A stretch of 64,000 nt of DNA from positions 1 to 64,000 of the forward strand of contig BNVB01000002.1 of NCBI GenBank assembly GCA_025997795.1, read 5' to 3'. Made by a program: the position numbers and the translations under genes. The notes under the pieces are model-generated. The model was given only the letters and a program-made list of their open reading frames with translations, was not told where the DNA came from and did no database searches. Shown in pieces: positions 8,770-17,500 of the stretch (position 1 is the first letter of the stretch; each line of letters opens with the position of its first letter). The stretch comes from Spirochaetia bacterium. GTDB taxonomy: Bacteria > Spirochaetota > Spirochaetia > Treponematales > Breznakiellaceae.

Positions 8770-10364
8770 AAAAAGTTCTTATCTTTTTGCCGCTTTTGCT
8801 GCTTTTTGCTTCCTGTGAAACGATTACTCAGGTTGATGAATATCTGGGGGACCGCCTGCGATGGGATAACTTTGAAGATCCGCAAAGAAAACCCGATGCT
8901 CCGCCTGCCGCTGCGGCTAAACCAGAAACAACGGGTACAACTGATGTACCTAAACCTGAAACAACGACTGAAACCGGTAAGGCCGAAACCGAAAATGCCT
9001 TGGTAAACCTTCCCGAAGAACCGCCGGTTTCTATACCTGAAACAGAAACAAAACTGCCCGATGCTGAATTGGATCTGCCGGAAACGGACTATCCGGAACA
9101 GGCCCCGGATGAAGAACCCTCAGTTCCCCCTAATCTGGATACACCGGTTATTGAAACCACCCCGCCGGATTCACCTGTTCCGCCAGCGAATGGATCTGCC
9201 GCGCAGCAGCAAAGACCAACCCCGCCGCAAACTCCGCCTGCGCAGCAAGCGCAGGTTCAGCCGCCTGTACCGCAAACGCCGCAGCCAGTACAACAAGCGC
9301 CGGCCCAGCCGCAAACTCCGCCAGTTGCGGTGGTTCCGCCGCCCCGGCGGGAAACCCCGCCCCCGACTCCTCCCGCCGCCGCCCGGCCTTCCCAGCCGGT
9401 ACCGCCGCCAGCGCCGGTGCGGGAAAATCCTTCGCCGCCGCTTCCCGATATGCCCTTCCAGCCTGCGGCCGCCGGTGCGGCCGCCGCTTCGGCGACTGCT
9501 TCGGCGGAAACGTCAAAGGATACTGCAGCAGCGGAAAAAAATCTTGAATATTCCCGGACGGTCAGGGCCCTCGTGGGCCAGTATATCGAAATTCCCTTCC
9601 GCGGCCCCGGCTGGGTATACCTGGGCGAGTATGGTTCCCGCCGGGGGGTCAGTTACGATTCCCGGCGTTTGGAAGAAGAAGGGATGACCTTTATATTCCG
9701 GGCTGGTGAAGCAGGAACCTACAGCCTCCGGTTCAATCGCCAGGATTTTGTCCGGGATTATATACTGAACGATTATGTAAAGGTGATTGTGGAAGATCCT
9801 CCGGCTGTTACCGGTTCCGCCTGGTTCAATCCCCAGCAAGGGCCCGACCGGGTATATGCCAGCCCCCGCTGGCCCACAGCGCTCTACCCTGACGGGATAC
9901 CCGCAGTACAAAGACCTCAGAGCGGCACGGAACCGCCTTCGGCTGGAGTACCAGCCGTGGCAGGAACACCTGTTGCGGCTCCTCCCGCCGCGCCTTCGTC
10001 TGGAACACCTGCCGTTGCGTCTGCCGCCCAGCCCGTTATACCAGCACAGTCGTCCGGAGTTACGGACGGAATTCCGGCCGCAGAAGACTGGCTAAAAAAG
10101 GCACGGGAAGAATACGATGGCGGCCGCATACCGGGAGCGCTTAGCGCCCTTGATAATTTTATGATTCAGTTTCCCGCGGGCAGTGATGAAGCATACTGGC
10201 TTTATGGCCAATCCCTGGAAGCCAACAATGAAAACACCCGGAATATAACACTGGCCCTGGACTATTACCGGCGGCTGGTGCGGGAATATCCCCAGAGCAG
10301 CCGTTACGACGAGACCAGGCGGCGCATAAGCTATCTGGAACGGTTTTATTTTACCATTCAGTAG
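8766..10364 (+). CDS. Proline-rich lipoprotein with C-terminal TPR domain
   Basis: The 532-residue protein begins with a lipoprotein signal (LLLLFASC, lipidated Cys near residue 17). A long Pro/Gln/Ala/Glu-rich stalk (about residues 35-255) should be extended and may span the periplasm. A globular domain follows (about 260-345, starting YSRTVRALVGQYIEIPFRG), then a second low-complexity linker. The last ~100 residues (AAEDWLKKAREEYDGGRIPG onward) form tetratricopeptide repeats like those in YbgF/CpoB or BamD. This suggests an envelope assembly or cell-wall coordination role, which is an inference. The stalk has strong compositional bias (repeated CCG/CAG codons) but no exact long repeat. It overlaps the upstream membrane-protein gene by four bases. 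Confidence 0.75.
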   Translation: MKKVLIFLPLLLLFASCETITQVDEYLGDRLRWDNFEDPQRKPDAPPAAAAKPETTGTTDVPKPETTTETGKAETENALVNLPEEPPVSIPETETKLPDAELDLPETDYPEQAPDEEPSVPPNLDTPVIETTPPDSPVPPANGSAAQQQRPTPPQTPPAQQAQVQPPVPQTPQPVQQAPAQPQTPPVAVVPPPRRETPPPTPPAAARPSQPVPPPAPVRENPSPPLPDMPFQPAAAGAAAASATASAETSKDTAAAEKNLEYSRTVRALVGQYIEIPFRGPGWVYLGEYGSRRGVSYDSRRLEEEGMTFIFRAGEAGTYSLRFNRQDFVRDYILNDYVKVIVEDPPAVTGSAWFNPQQGPDRVYASPRWPTALYPDGIPAVQRPQSGTEPPSAGVPAVAGTPVAAPPAAPSSGTPAVASAAQPVIPAQSSGVTDGIPAAEDWLKKAREEYDGGRIPGALSALDNFMIQFPAGSDEAYWLYGQSLEANNENTRNITLALDYYRRLVREYPQSSRYDETRRRISYLERFYFTIQ

Positions 10365-10377
10365 CGCCGGAACCCGG

Positions 10378-10406
10378 TTTCACAAGAAACCATGGGCGTA
10401 TATACT
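10378..10406 (+). promoter_or_regulatory. Promoter of the amylase gene (leaderless)
   Basis: TTTCAC (10378-10383), a 17-bp spacer and TATACT (10401-10406) end six bases before ATG 10413. No ribosome site is present. An in-frame ATG at 10392 lies inside the promoter and is unlikely to be used. Confidence 0.6.
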
Positions 10407-10412
10407 TATTGT

Positions 10413-11756
10413 ATGGCGAAAACAACAAACAAAGAACTGCGGAACATGACGGTTTACCAGGTGTATGTCCGCAGTTATAGTAAAGAAGGCAGCTTCCGGG
10501 CGCTGGAAGCAGACCTGGATCGTATAGCTGCCCTGGGGGCCGATATCATCTATCTCTTGCCGGTTCATCCTATTGGGAAGGAACAGCGCAAGGGCAGCCT
10601 GGGCAGCCCCTATGCCATAAGCGATTACCGGGTTATTAATGCAGAGCTGGGAACAGCGGAAGATTTTGATTCCCTGGTTAAGGCCATTCACCAGAAGGGA
10701 ATGAAGTGTATTATGGATGTGGTTTACAACCACACTTCGCCGGATTCGCTTTTGGCCAAAACAAATCCCCAATGGTTTTATCACCCGACATCAGGCGGTT
10801 TTGGCAACAGAATCGGCGACTGGTGGGATGTGATCGATCTTGATTATACCAATCCCCGTTCGGGCCTTTGGGAGTATCAGATTGAAACCCTAAAAACCTG
10901 GGCCGCCCTGGTAGACGGTTTCCGCTGTGATGTTGCATCCCTTGTGCCGCTGGAATTCTGGCTCCGGGCCCGGGAAGAAGTGTCTTTGGTAAACCCTGGC
11001 TGTTTGTGGATTGCCGAATCGGTGGAGCCTTCGTTTATTCTGGAAAACCGGGCCCGTGGGTTTAACTGTCTTTCCGATGCTGAACTGTTCCAGGCCTTTG
11101 ACGTATGTTACGACTACGATATTTTTGCCTGGTTCAAAAAATATCTAAACGGCGCTGTTTCCCTTTCATCATATATGGAACAGATCAATCTGCAGGAATC
11201 CATTTATGGCGATAATTATATAAAACTCCGCTGTCTTGAAAACCACGACCAAAACCGGGCGGCCTTTTTCATTCCCCATGAAAAGGCGCTGCGGAACTGG
11301 ACAGCCTTTAACTACTTCCAGAAGGGACTTACGATGATCTATGCCGGAGAGGAATGGCAAAACGATCACCGTCCAAGCCTTTTTGAAAAAGAGGTAATTA
11401 AACGTCCCGAAAATTCCGCCGCCGATCTTTCGTCATTCATGCGGACCCTCTATGACATAAAAAAGGATCCGGTTTTTGCCGACTCAAGTTATGAAGTAAT
11501 GGCCGCCGGCAACAGAGGAGATCTTAAGGATGTGATTCTGGGGATACATCGTTCCCGGCCCGGCATAAAAGCGCCGCAAGAAAACCCAAAGGGCATGGCG
11601 GGAGTATTTAACCTTAAAGGTACAAGCGGCCCGGCGCCGGTTGACAAACTTGGTTTAAAAGACGGTCTTTATACCAATCTGATAGATAAAAGACCGTTTT
11701 ATATTGAGGGCGGCCGCTTGAGCCTCCAGGGAGAGCCGGTGATTTTTAGGTTTTAG
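10413..11756 (+). CDS. GH13 alpha-amylase family enzyme (cytosolic)
   Basis: This 447-residue protein has the (beta/alpha)8 barrel of glycoside hydrolase family 13. The four conserved regions are visible: DVVYNHTSPDS (region I), GFRCDVASLVPLEF with the nucleophile Asp (II), WIAESVEPS with the general acid Glu (III) and LENHDQNRAA with the transition-state Asp (IV). There is no signal peptide, so it acts in the cytosol on imported malto-oligosaccharides, glycogen or a related alpha-glucoside. The exact substrate cannot be told. The C-terminal beta domain is short. The start at 10413 follows from the promoter spacing. The end overlaps the converging small ORF by four bases. Confidence 0.85.
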   Translation: MAKTTNKELRNMTVYQVYVRSYSKEGSFRALEADLDRIAALGADIIYLLPVHPIGKEQRKGSLGSPYAISDYRVINAELGTAEDFDSLVKAIHQKGMKCIMDVVYNHTSPDSLLAKTNPQWFYHPTSGGFGNRIGDWWDVIDLDYTNPRSGLWEYQIETLKTWAALVDGFRCDVASLVPLEFWLRAREEVSLVNPGCLWIAESVEPSFILENRARGFNCLSDAELFQAFDVCYDYDIFAWFKKYLNGAVSLSSYMEQINLQESIYGDNYIKLRCLENHDQNRAAFFIPHEKALRNWTAFNYFQKGLTMIYAGEEWQNDHRPSLFEKEVIKRPENSAADLSSFMRTLYDIKKDPVFADSSYEVMAAGNRGDLKDVILGIHRSRPGIKAPQENPKGMAGVFNLKGTSGPAPVDKLGLKDGLYTNLIDKRPFYIEGGRLSLQGEPVIFRF

Positions 11757-12022
11757 CCGCCGGGTACGAGGCGGATATGACGGGTCGTATCAACAAGTAT
11801 GGATTCTGCAAGGATTATATCGGCAAGCAGGGTGATTTCGTCCGGGTAGTCAAGAGAAAGCCCTTCCGCTGCCGCAAAGGCTTCGGCAAGGGTGGCGTAG
11901 TACAGGATAGTACCGCCTCCGTCAATGCGGCTGGCTGTCTGGGATGCCAAGGGGGTCAAAGACAGGGTTAAGAGGGTAAGGAGCAAAGGAAATTTTAAGG
12001 AAGACAGTTCCCGTTTGTTCAT
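11753..12022 (-). CDS. Short secreted protein, probable truncated surface protein
   Basis: The 89-residue product has a signal peptide (LLLTLLTLSLTPLASQ) and a mature part containing ILYYATLAEAFAAAEG and DEITLLADIILAESI. That pattern (an alanine-rich helix followed by short beta strands ending in VPGG) resembles the N-terminal start of treponemal beta-helix or leucine-rich surface proteins, which normally run for hundreds of residues. The stop right after RHIRLVPGG therefore suggests a remnant. It may still be expressed. It converges with the amylase gene, overlapping by four bases. Confidence 0.45.
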   Translation of the reverse strand: MNKRELSSLKFPLLLTLLTLSLTPLASQTASRIDGGGTILYYATLAEAFAAAEGLSLDYPDEITLLADIILAESILVDTTRHIRLVPGG

Positions 12023-12053
12023 TCTGGCATACTCAGAAGTATAGTATCACCGG

Positions 12054-12185
12054 GTCATAAAATATGTCAATGCGAAAATAGCCCGGTTTTTTGAAGCGGT
12101 AACCCGCGAATTCTCGGTAAACCCGGACTGGCTGCGTTCCGGCAAAGGGGAAATCTTTGCAGTGCCGGGGCTAAGCGCTCATCAT
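12054..12185 (+). pseudogene. C-terminal relic of an XRE-type phage/transcription regulator
   Basis: A plus-strand frame without a start reads KIARFFEAVTREF then SVNPDWLRSGKGEIFAVPG. This matches the end of HTH-XRE repressor DNA-binding domains, where ..VNPEWLLTGEGEMF.. is a common ending. The helix-turn-helix itself is missing upstream and the frame runs into the 3' end of the AbiEii-type gene on the other strand. It is best read as the leftover of a regulator truncated when the neighbouring toxin-antitoxin pair or a rearrangement arrived. Confidence 0.45.
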
Positions 12186-12842
12186 ATCCAGCACGATTTT
12201 CTCGATGTCCGCACAGAAACGAGGCCAGCCGGGTTTCTTTGTCCAGGCAACGGTATCGAACTCTGATTGGGGCATGCCCCTTAAAATTTCACCGATTATG
12301 GGAACATCGACACCTCCTTCTTTTTGCCTGGCCTCGCGGATTATTTCCGGCCAACTGATGGATTCGTGGAGGGCAATTTCCCGGATGTCTGCAACATCTT
12401 TTGGAGCATAACGGAAAAGGGCGCTTAGTTTGTTGGAAAGAATATTTCGTATGGGATCGGTCCTGTAAAAAAATACCGTTTCAATAATATCGCCAAAATG
12501 AGGCGTAGAATCATTAACAAAATCCAGTTTTAATAAGACGTCGGATTTTTCCCATCCAACTTTAATGGAAGTGAATGTTATATCTTTTATTTTTGAGGCA
12601 GCGTCTATCGTAAAACCACTATTGATTAAAGCTGCAAGGACAATATCAACCTGCTCTGTATAGTCAGTGTCATTGTTCACAAAGAAATCAAGATCATCAG
12701 AATACCGGTGATGATAATATGCCCTGCTAAGCGCGGTTCCACCGGTTAGATAAAAATGCGTGCTGCAGCTGCTTATGATATTCAGAACCCCATCCTGGAG
12801 CGGATACAGGTTCTCTTCGTAATACTGCGAGGGCAAAATCAT
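12171..12842 (-). CDS. AbiEii-type nucleotidyltransferase (putative toxin)
   Basis: The 223-residue protein belongs to the DUF1814/AbiEii nucleotidyltransferase family. The polymerase-beta-like signature is intact: FYLTGGTALSRAYYHHRYSDDLDFFVN (quoted in part: GGTALS and SDDLDFF), with a third acidic residue likely in LLKLDFV. In type IV toxin-antitoxin pairs AbiEii transfers nucleotides to tRNA or other RNA and stops growth. Assignment as a toxin here is by family. The upstream partner gene overlaps it by 116 bases, an unusually large overlap. There is no phage gene nearby, but a regulator relic abuts its 3' end. Confidence 0.75.
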   Translation of the reverse strand: MILPSQYYEENLYPLQDGVLNIISSCSTHFYLTGGTALSRAYYHHRYSDDLDFFVNNDTDYTEQVDIVLAALINSGFTIDAASKIKDITFTSIKVGWEKSDVLLKLDFVNDSTPHFGDIIETVFFYRTDPIRNILSNKLSALFRYAPKDVADIREIALHESISWPEIIREARQKEGGVDVPIIGEILRGMPQSEFDTVAWTKKPGWPRFCADIEKIVLDMMSA

Positions 12843-13158
12843 ATTGAATCCTCAATTCCCGGGGAAAAAGAGCCCGGGTGATTTTTGGGGTATAGAGTTC
12901 TTTAATCTTTTCGACACCCCAAAGCGCGACAAGCCTGTGCCAGGGTACCCGCCCAAGGCAGCGGAGAAACAAGCGTTCCTGGTCAAAGCCCCCGGTTTTT
13001 TCAAGTCTGCCTTCCACAACGGCGAGCATATCCTCGGGGGGTGAGGTGGTATCCCAGTTGAGGGATTTCATCATTTCTATTTTTTCTTCATAACTCAGGG
13101 TCATGATACCAGTATTAAGCGTATCGTAATTAGTATCAAGTACTGGGACAATGGTCAT
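12727..13158 (-). CDS. Putative antitoxin partner of the AbiEii-type gene
   Basis: This 143-residue cytosolic protein is not one I can name. It is rich in charged residues with a compact helical look (YEEKIEMMKSLNWDT, RLFLRCLGRVPWHRL). Its position directly upstream of, and overlapping, an AbiEii-type toxin gene is that of the antitoxin. It lacks the obvious N-terminal winged helix of classic AbiEi, so it may be a different partner type. The start at 13158 lies within a perfect inverted repeat that could be its autoregulatory operator (13157-13183). Confidence 0.55.
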   Translation of the reverse strand: MTIVPVLDTNYDTLNTGIMTLSYEEKIEMMKSLNWDTTSPPEDMLAVVEGRLEKTGGFDQERLFLRCLGRVPWHRLVALWGVEKIKELYTPKITRALFPRELRIQYDFALAVLRREPVSAPGWGSEYHKQLQHAFLSNRWNRA

Positions 13159-13183
13159 TTTGACACAGTAAAAAAGTCAAAAT
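13157..13183. promoter_or_regulatory. Inverted repeat over the toxin-antitoxin start codon
   Basis: ATTTTGAC (13157-13164) and GTCAAAAT (13176-13183) form a perfect 8-bp inverted repeat with 11 bases between, covering the start codon and immediate upstream region of the antitoxin-like gene. A further related half-site (TGTCATTTTAG) lies about 12 bases beyond. This is the usual place for an autoregulatory operator. Confidence 0.45.
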
Positions 13184-13249
13184 GGATCGCCGTGTGTCAT
13201 TTTAGCTAGCTGCTTTTTTCCTTTTCCATAGCTCTTTTTTCAAATGAAA

Positions 13250-13278
13250 GCTAAATCCTTATATTACAAGGATTTAGC
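13250..13278. promoter_or_regulatory. 11-bp perfect dyad upstream of hsp20
   Basis: GCTAAATCCTT (13250-13260), seven bases, then AAGGATTTAGC (13268-13278). Its centre lies about 65 bases before the predicted sigma-54 transcription start, a usual place for an enhancer-binding protein site. No T run follows, so it is less likely to be a terminator. It does not match the CIRCE heat-shock operator. Confidence 0.5.
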
Positions 13279-13302
13279 ATATTTTTTCCTTTTCCAAAAA
13301 AC

Positions 13303-13319
13303 TTGGCACGATTTTTGCT
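13303..13319 (+). promoter_or_regulatory. Sigma-54 (RpoN) promoter of hsp20
   Basis: TTGGCACG (13303-13310), four bases, TTGCT (13315-13319) is an exact fit to the -24/-12 consensus TGGCACG-N4-TTGCW. The predicted start is near 13330, leaving a ~50-base leader that ends with a strong GGAGGTTATT ribosome site before the ATG at 13382. Confidence 0.75.
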
Positions 13320-13381
13320 AGTATATTGCTAAGATGCTTCGTATGAAGCTTAAAAAAAGTCAATGAATTTTGGAGGTTATT

Positions 13382-13828
13382 ATGAAAACAGTATCTTTTT
13401 ACAGGCCCATGAATGTGGTGGACGACCTTTTTGAATCGTTTTTTGATCCCGCCCTGGTTCCCTTTAGGGGAAATCCGGTGTTAAACCAACTGCCCCTGGT
13501 GGATGTTCAGGAAACCGGAGATGAGTATCTGGTAGAAGCGGAACTGCCGGGTTTTGACGAAAAGCAGATCAAAGTACACATGGAAGGCGGCAAACTTACC
13601 ATTGAATCCTCTAAGGAGGAAGAAAAGGAGCATGACTCCGGTGAAAAGGCAGAGGGCGCTTATCTGCTCCGGGAACGGCGGAAACGTTCCTTTAGCCGGT
13701 CTTTTACGCTGCCCGACAATGCCGATGCTGATTCGGTTTCGGCGGTTTTTAAAAACGGTATTCTTTCGCTGGTTATTAAAAAACGGGCAGAAAAAGCCCG
13801 GCGGCTTATTGAAATTAACGCCGGATAA
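13382..13828 (+). CDS. hsp20: Small heat-shock protein, Hsp20/alpha-crystallin family
   Basis: Hsp20 proteins are ATP-independent holdase chaperones that form cytosolic oligomers and bind unfolding proteins. The 148-residue protein has a short N-terminal arm (MKTVSFYRPMNVVDDLFESF), an alpha-crystallin domain (about residues 40-138, including VEAELPGFDEKQIKVH and the A-x-x-x-n-GvL signature in AVFKNGILSLVI) and a short tail ending in IEINAG. Start 13382 is set by GGAGG seven bases upstream; an in-frame TTG 12 bases earlier overlaps the ribosome site. Expression appears to depend on sigma-54 and an upstream dyad. It has its own intrinsic terminator. Confidence 0.9.
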   Translation: MKTVSFYRPMNVVDDLFESFFDPALVPFRGNPVLNQLPLVDVQETGDEYLVEAELPGFDEKQIKVHMEGGKLTIESSKEEEKEHDSGEKAEGAYLLRERRKRSFSRSFTLPDNADADSVSAVFKNGILSLVIKKRAEKARRLIEINAG

Positions 13829-13845
13829 TTCCAGCGGATTTTCTG

Positions 13846-13880
13846 CCGGCAGTTTCAATGTGGAACTGCCGGTATTTTTT
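13846..13880 (+). terminator. Intrinsic terminator of hsp20
   Basis: CCGGCAGTT (13846-13854) pairs with AACTGCCGG (13864-13872), followed by TATTTTTT. It is a clear Rho-independent terminator 18 bases after the hsp20 stop. Confidence 0.85.
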
Positions 13881-13932
13881 CCGGCCGCAGGCGCGTCTTG
13901 ACAGGCTGCTGTACTTTTAACAAAAACCGGGT

Positions 13933-13938
13933 TATACT
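13933..13938 (+). promoter_or_regulatory. -10 box of the DUF4230-addBA unit (leaderless)
   Basis: TATACT ends five bases before the ATG at 13944 and no ribosome site is present. A TTGACA at 13898-13903 is 29 bases away and too far to be its partner; at the normal distance only a weak TGTACT-like -35 is seen. Confidence 0.45.
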
Positions 13939-13943
13939 GCACT

Positions 13944-14582
13944 ATGAAACGATTGTTACCGCTCCTGCTTATCGTCATCATTGCCGTTCTTGTTTTGGTT
14001 ATCGGCTTTTTACTGGGCGGGAAAAATTTTGGTTTTAGTCTCTTAACAGTAACAGAAAAATCGGAAGTATCGGCCCATACGGTGCTTAAGGAAGTGCTTC
14101 CCATTGGCGAGTACGCCAGCCTGGCCTATCACTATACTTCGGTGGTAAAGGATGTTAACAGCCGGGACATTAAGGGAGTAACCATTCCGTTTACTACCCG
14201 TAAATATATCTTTACCTACGACGGTATTATGAAACTGGGAATTGACGGCAGCCTGATCCGGGTGGAAACCGCCGGGGCAGAGACAGCGATCCGCATTCTC
14301 CTTCCGCCAATAAAAATACTTTCCCACGAAATTATTGATAATTCTATTGAAGTGTTTGAACAATCGCAGACAATTTTTAACCAAATAAAAATCGAAGATG
14401 CCTTTAAGGTTACCGCAGACCGGAAACGGGAACTGGAAGAAAAGGTAATGACCAGTTCCGTGGTAGAGGAAGCAAAAGTTTCGGCGGAGCAGCAATTCGG
14501 CGCTTTGTTTAAAGCGCTTCCGGGTATCAAGGAAAAATACGATCTGGTGTTTGTCTGGCAGGTTCCTGCTGCGGCCCAATAA
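13944..14582 (+). CDS. DUF4230-like membrane-anchored protein
   Basis: The 212-residue protein has one N-terminal membrane helix (LLPLLLIVIIAVLVLVIGFLLGG) and an exported domain of about 180 residues. The pattern (..EYASLAYHYTSVV.., FTYDGIMKLGIDGSLIRV, ILPPIKILSHEIIDNSIEVF) fits DUF4230, found widely in bacteria with unknown function. The C-terminal part is helical with a coiled-coil character. It lies 11 bases upstream of addB and could share its transcript, though no functional link is known. Confidence 0.7.
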   Translation: MKRLLPLLLIVIIAVLVLVIGFLLGGKNFGFSLLTVTEKSEVSAHTVLKEVLPIGEYASLAYHYTSVVKDVNSRDIKGVTIPFTTRKYIFTYDGIMKLGIDGSLIRVETAGAETAIRILLPPIKILSHEIIDNSIEVFEQSQTIFNQIKIEDAFKVTADRKRELEEKVMTSSVVEEAKVSAEQQFGALFKALPGIKEKYDLVFVWQVPAAAQ

Positions 14583-14593
14583 GTGTAGAAACG

Positions 14594-17500
14594 ATGGCTT
14601 CTGTTTTTGAAACCATTCTTAACAAGATAAAAGATCCAAACACCTGTTTTGTATTTCCTTCGGAAACTTCAGCGCTTGGCTGGGCCCGGAAGATCTGCCT
14701 TTATGGGGAACGTTCTGTGGCACCGGATCGTTTTCTTGCCTGGGACCGTTTTAAAGAAGCGGCTATCCGGGTAAAAGAAAAAAACAAAACCCCCGTTTCG
14801 TCCCTGGTCCGCAAACTTTTTGCCCATGCCCTGGTCAGGGAAAACGCCGCTTCTCCACAACTGCTGGTTATTATTCCTGCGGACTTTGCCGCCGGAGGTC
14901 AAGTATTTGCAGAATCAATTGCCAAAATGCTTAGTGCGCTGGGCCTCTGGGAAACATTGCAGGATTCGTCTATTAATAAGGGGAAAAGCCGGGATGACGA
15001 TGAAGACCGGGATTTACGGATTATTAAAAGCAAGTATACCTCTTTTTTGGAAGAACAGGGACTCTTTGAACCGGCCTGGGAAGAAACACCCTTTCGCGAT
15101 AACAACTGCCATTACATTATCTTTTTTCCGGAAGCCTTGGCAGACTTTGCCGAATACCGGGAATTGCTGGATTCCCCGGCAGTTACCCTTTACCTAACGG
15201 AAGAATTTGTCCGTGCCCGGGACAAACCCGGCGCTCCGGCGGAACATCCATTCCAAAACCCGCGGCATCCATTCCAAAACCCGCGGCATCCATTCCAAAA
15301 CCCGCGGCTCCTCTTTTTTGATTCCGCCCGGCAGGAAATAAAAACCGCCGTTTTGGAACTGCGCCGCCTCCACGAGGAATTGGGGCTGCCCTACGAAGAT
15401 ATGGCAGTAACCCTGCCGGGTTATAAACAGGTGGAACCTTATTTTACGAGGGAACTGGCCCTGCACGATATTCCCTTTAAATGCCGGTCGGGAAAAACCC
15501 TGGCAGAGTATCCTCTGGGGCGGCTTTTTTCTCTTATCGGCGAATGTGCGGGGGCGTTTTTTGCTTTTGATGCGCTAAAACCCCTGCTCTTAAATGCCGG
15601 CATACCCTGGAAGGACTCTGCAAAAAACCGGGATCTGATTATGTATGGCGTAGACAATCACTGTGTTTCCCCTTTTATGGATAGGGGCCGTACGCTAGAC
15701 CCCTGGGAAGAAAGTTTTAAGAGGAGCCCTAACGCTGAATTGGAGTCATACTACCAGGAATTAAAACAAAGTATTGTTGCGCTCAGTTCTGCAAAAAGTT
15801 TTAGGGAACTAAAAGAACAGTATTATGTTTTCCGGGGCTTTCTTGATATGAAACAGTGCAGTCCCGAAAGCGATGCGGTGCTGGCCCGGTGTATAGAAGA
15901 ACTTTCTGTACTTGTTGAAACCGAAGCTGCTTTTCCCGGTTTGGCCGCCGCTAATCCGTTTGCCTTTTATGTTTCCCATCTTAAAGATAAAAACTATGTG
16001 TATGCCCAGGAAGACGGCGGAGTAAACATTTACGATTACCCCGTGGCAGCGGGAACACCCTTTGCCTGCCACCTCCTGCTGAATGTTTCGCAAAATGCAG
16101 CGGCGGTACAGCACCGGCCTCTGCCGTTTCTCCGGCAGGATAAACGGCAGGGGCTGGGCCTGGAAGACCGGGATGTATCGGCGGCGATGCTGGCCCTCTA
16201 CAATATAAGTTCCTGGAAAGAGTACACCTGCCATACCAGAATAAGCGCTTCGGAAAAAACATTTACCGGCTGGGCTATTCCCCACAGCACTTTTGCTATG
16301 CATCTGGATCGCCAGGAAACACCGGCAGGTATAACGGAAGATCTTTTTACTGCGGAACGGCGCTGGCGGGGGGGTCTGGCGGAAAAACCGCAGCAGCTTT
16401 ATGAAGTCCAGCGCATTGGTTTTGAACGGTGGAGCAGTTTTCTTTTAGACGATTCCTGCCCCGCCCAAACGGCAGATTCGGTAAATCCGGCAAAAACACC
16501 GCCTGTTTCCAGTCAGTTTTCTGCATCCGTTGCAAAACTGCTGCAAGACCGGATACGGAACAAAAACACCAAAGATACGGACAGTCCCGCCGCGGCTATA
16601 GCGCCGCCGGTTCTTTCCGTATCCGCCACGGACTTAAACGAATTTTTTAAGTGCCCCCGGTTCTGGCTCTACCGCCGCATCTTCCATCTGGAACCATACC
16701 TGGAAGATGCGGCGCTTCTTGACGATGAATCCCGGGGGCTTATCTACCACGAAATTCTCCGCCGGCTTTTTACCCGTATTAAAGAACAGGATAAACGGTT
16801 TTACAGCAAACACCTTTCCCGCTACTTTGAATGGATTGAAGAATTAAGCAATGCGGTACTAAGAAGCGACGATACCCTGCGGGGACCCCTGGTGTATCCG
16901 CTGATTGTGCCCCTAGCGGCGGCCATGAGCAGGCGGCTCCGGGCCTTGCTTAAAACCGAAGCAGCCTTTTTTTCCGGTTACGAAGTGCAGGAACTAGAAC
17001 AACGTTTCGATCTTTCCCAGGGGCATCTTCGCTTGACCGGCAGAATAGATCGGGTATCACGATCACCGGAAGGCCCCATGATCATTGATTATAAAACCAA
17101 CATAACTCCCAGTCAAAAGCACTGCCGGAAAGAAAAAGATACTGTACCGGGACTGCGGGATTTCCAAATTCCCATGTACATTAAACTCTACGAAAGCGCG
17201 GCATCCATTCCAAAACCCGCGGCATCCATTCAAAAACCCGCGGCATCAGGAATTGAAACCGGAGAAAAAACAGCCAGGGCTTTTTTTGTCAGTATCAACA
17301 AACACAAAGTTATCCCGGTAATGGGGGAACTGCCGGGCCAACGGAAACCATGTTCCCGGGAAGCGTATCAAAGTTCTTTGGATGCCCTTGACGAAGGAAT
17401 CCGTATTTTTGACAGCGCTGTTTCGTTTTTGTTTTTTATCCCCGATAAAATTCCCTACAAAACCTGCGGTTCCTGTGAATTTAAAGCTGTCTGCCGGTCC

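Noticed and set aside
13898..13938. TTGACA 13898 with TATACT 13933 as one promoter
   Set aside because: The spacer is 29 bp, too long for a sigma-70 promoter. Only the -10 was kept.
15245..15307. CRISPR array from tandem 21-bp repeats
   Set aside because: Units are directly adjacent without spacers and lie inside a gene. No cas gene is present.
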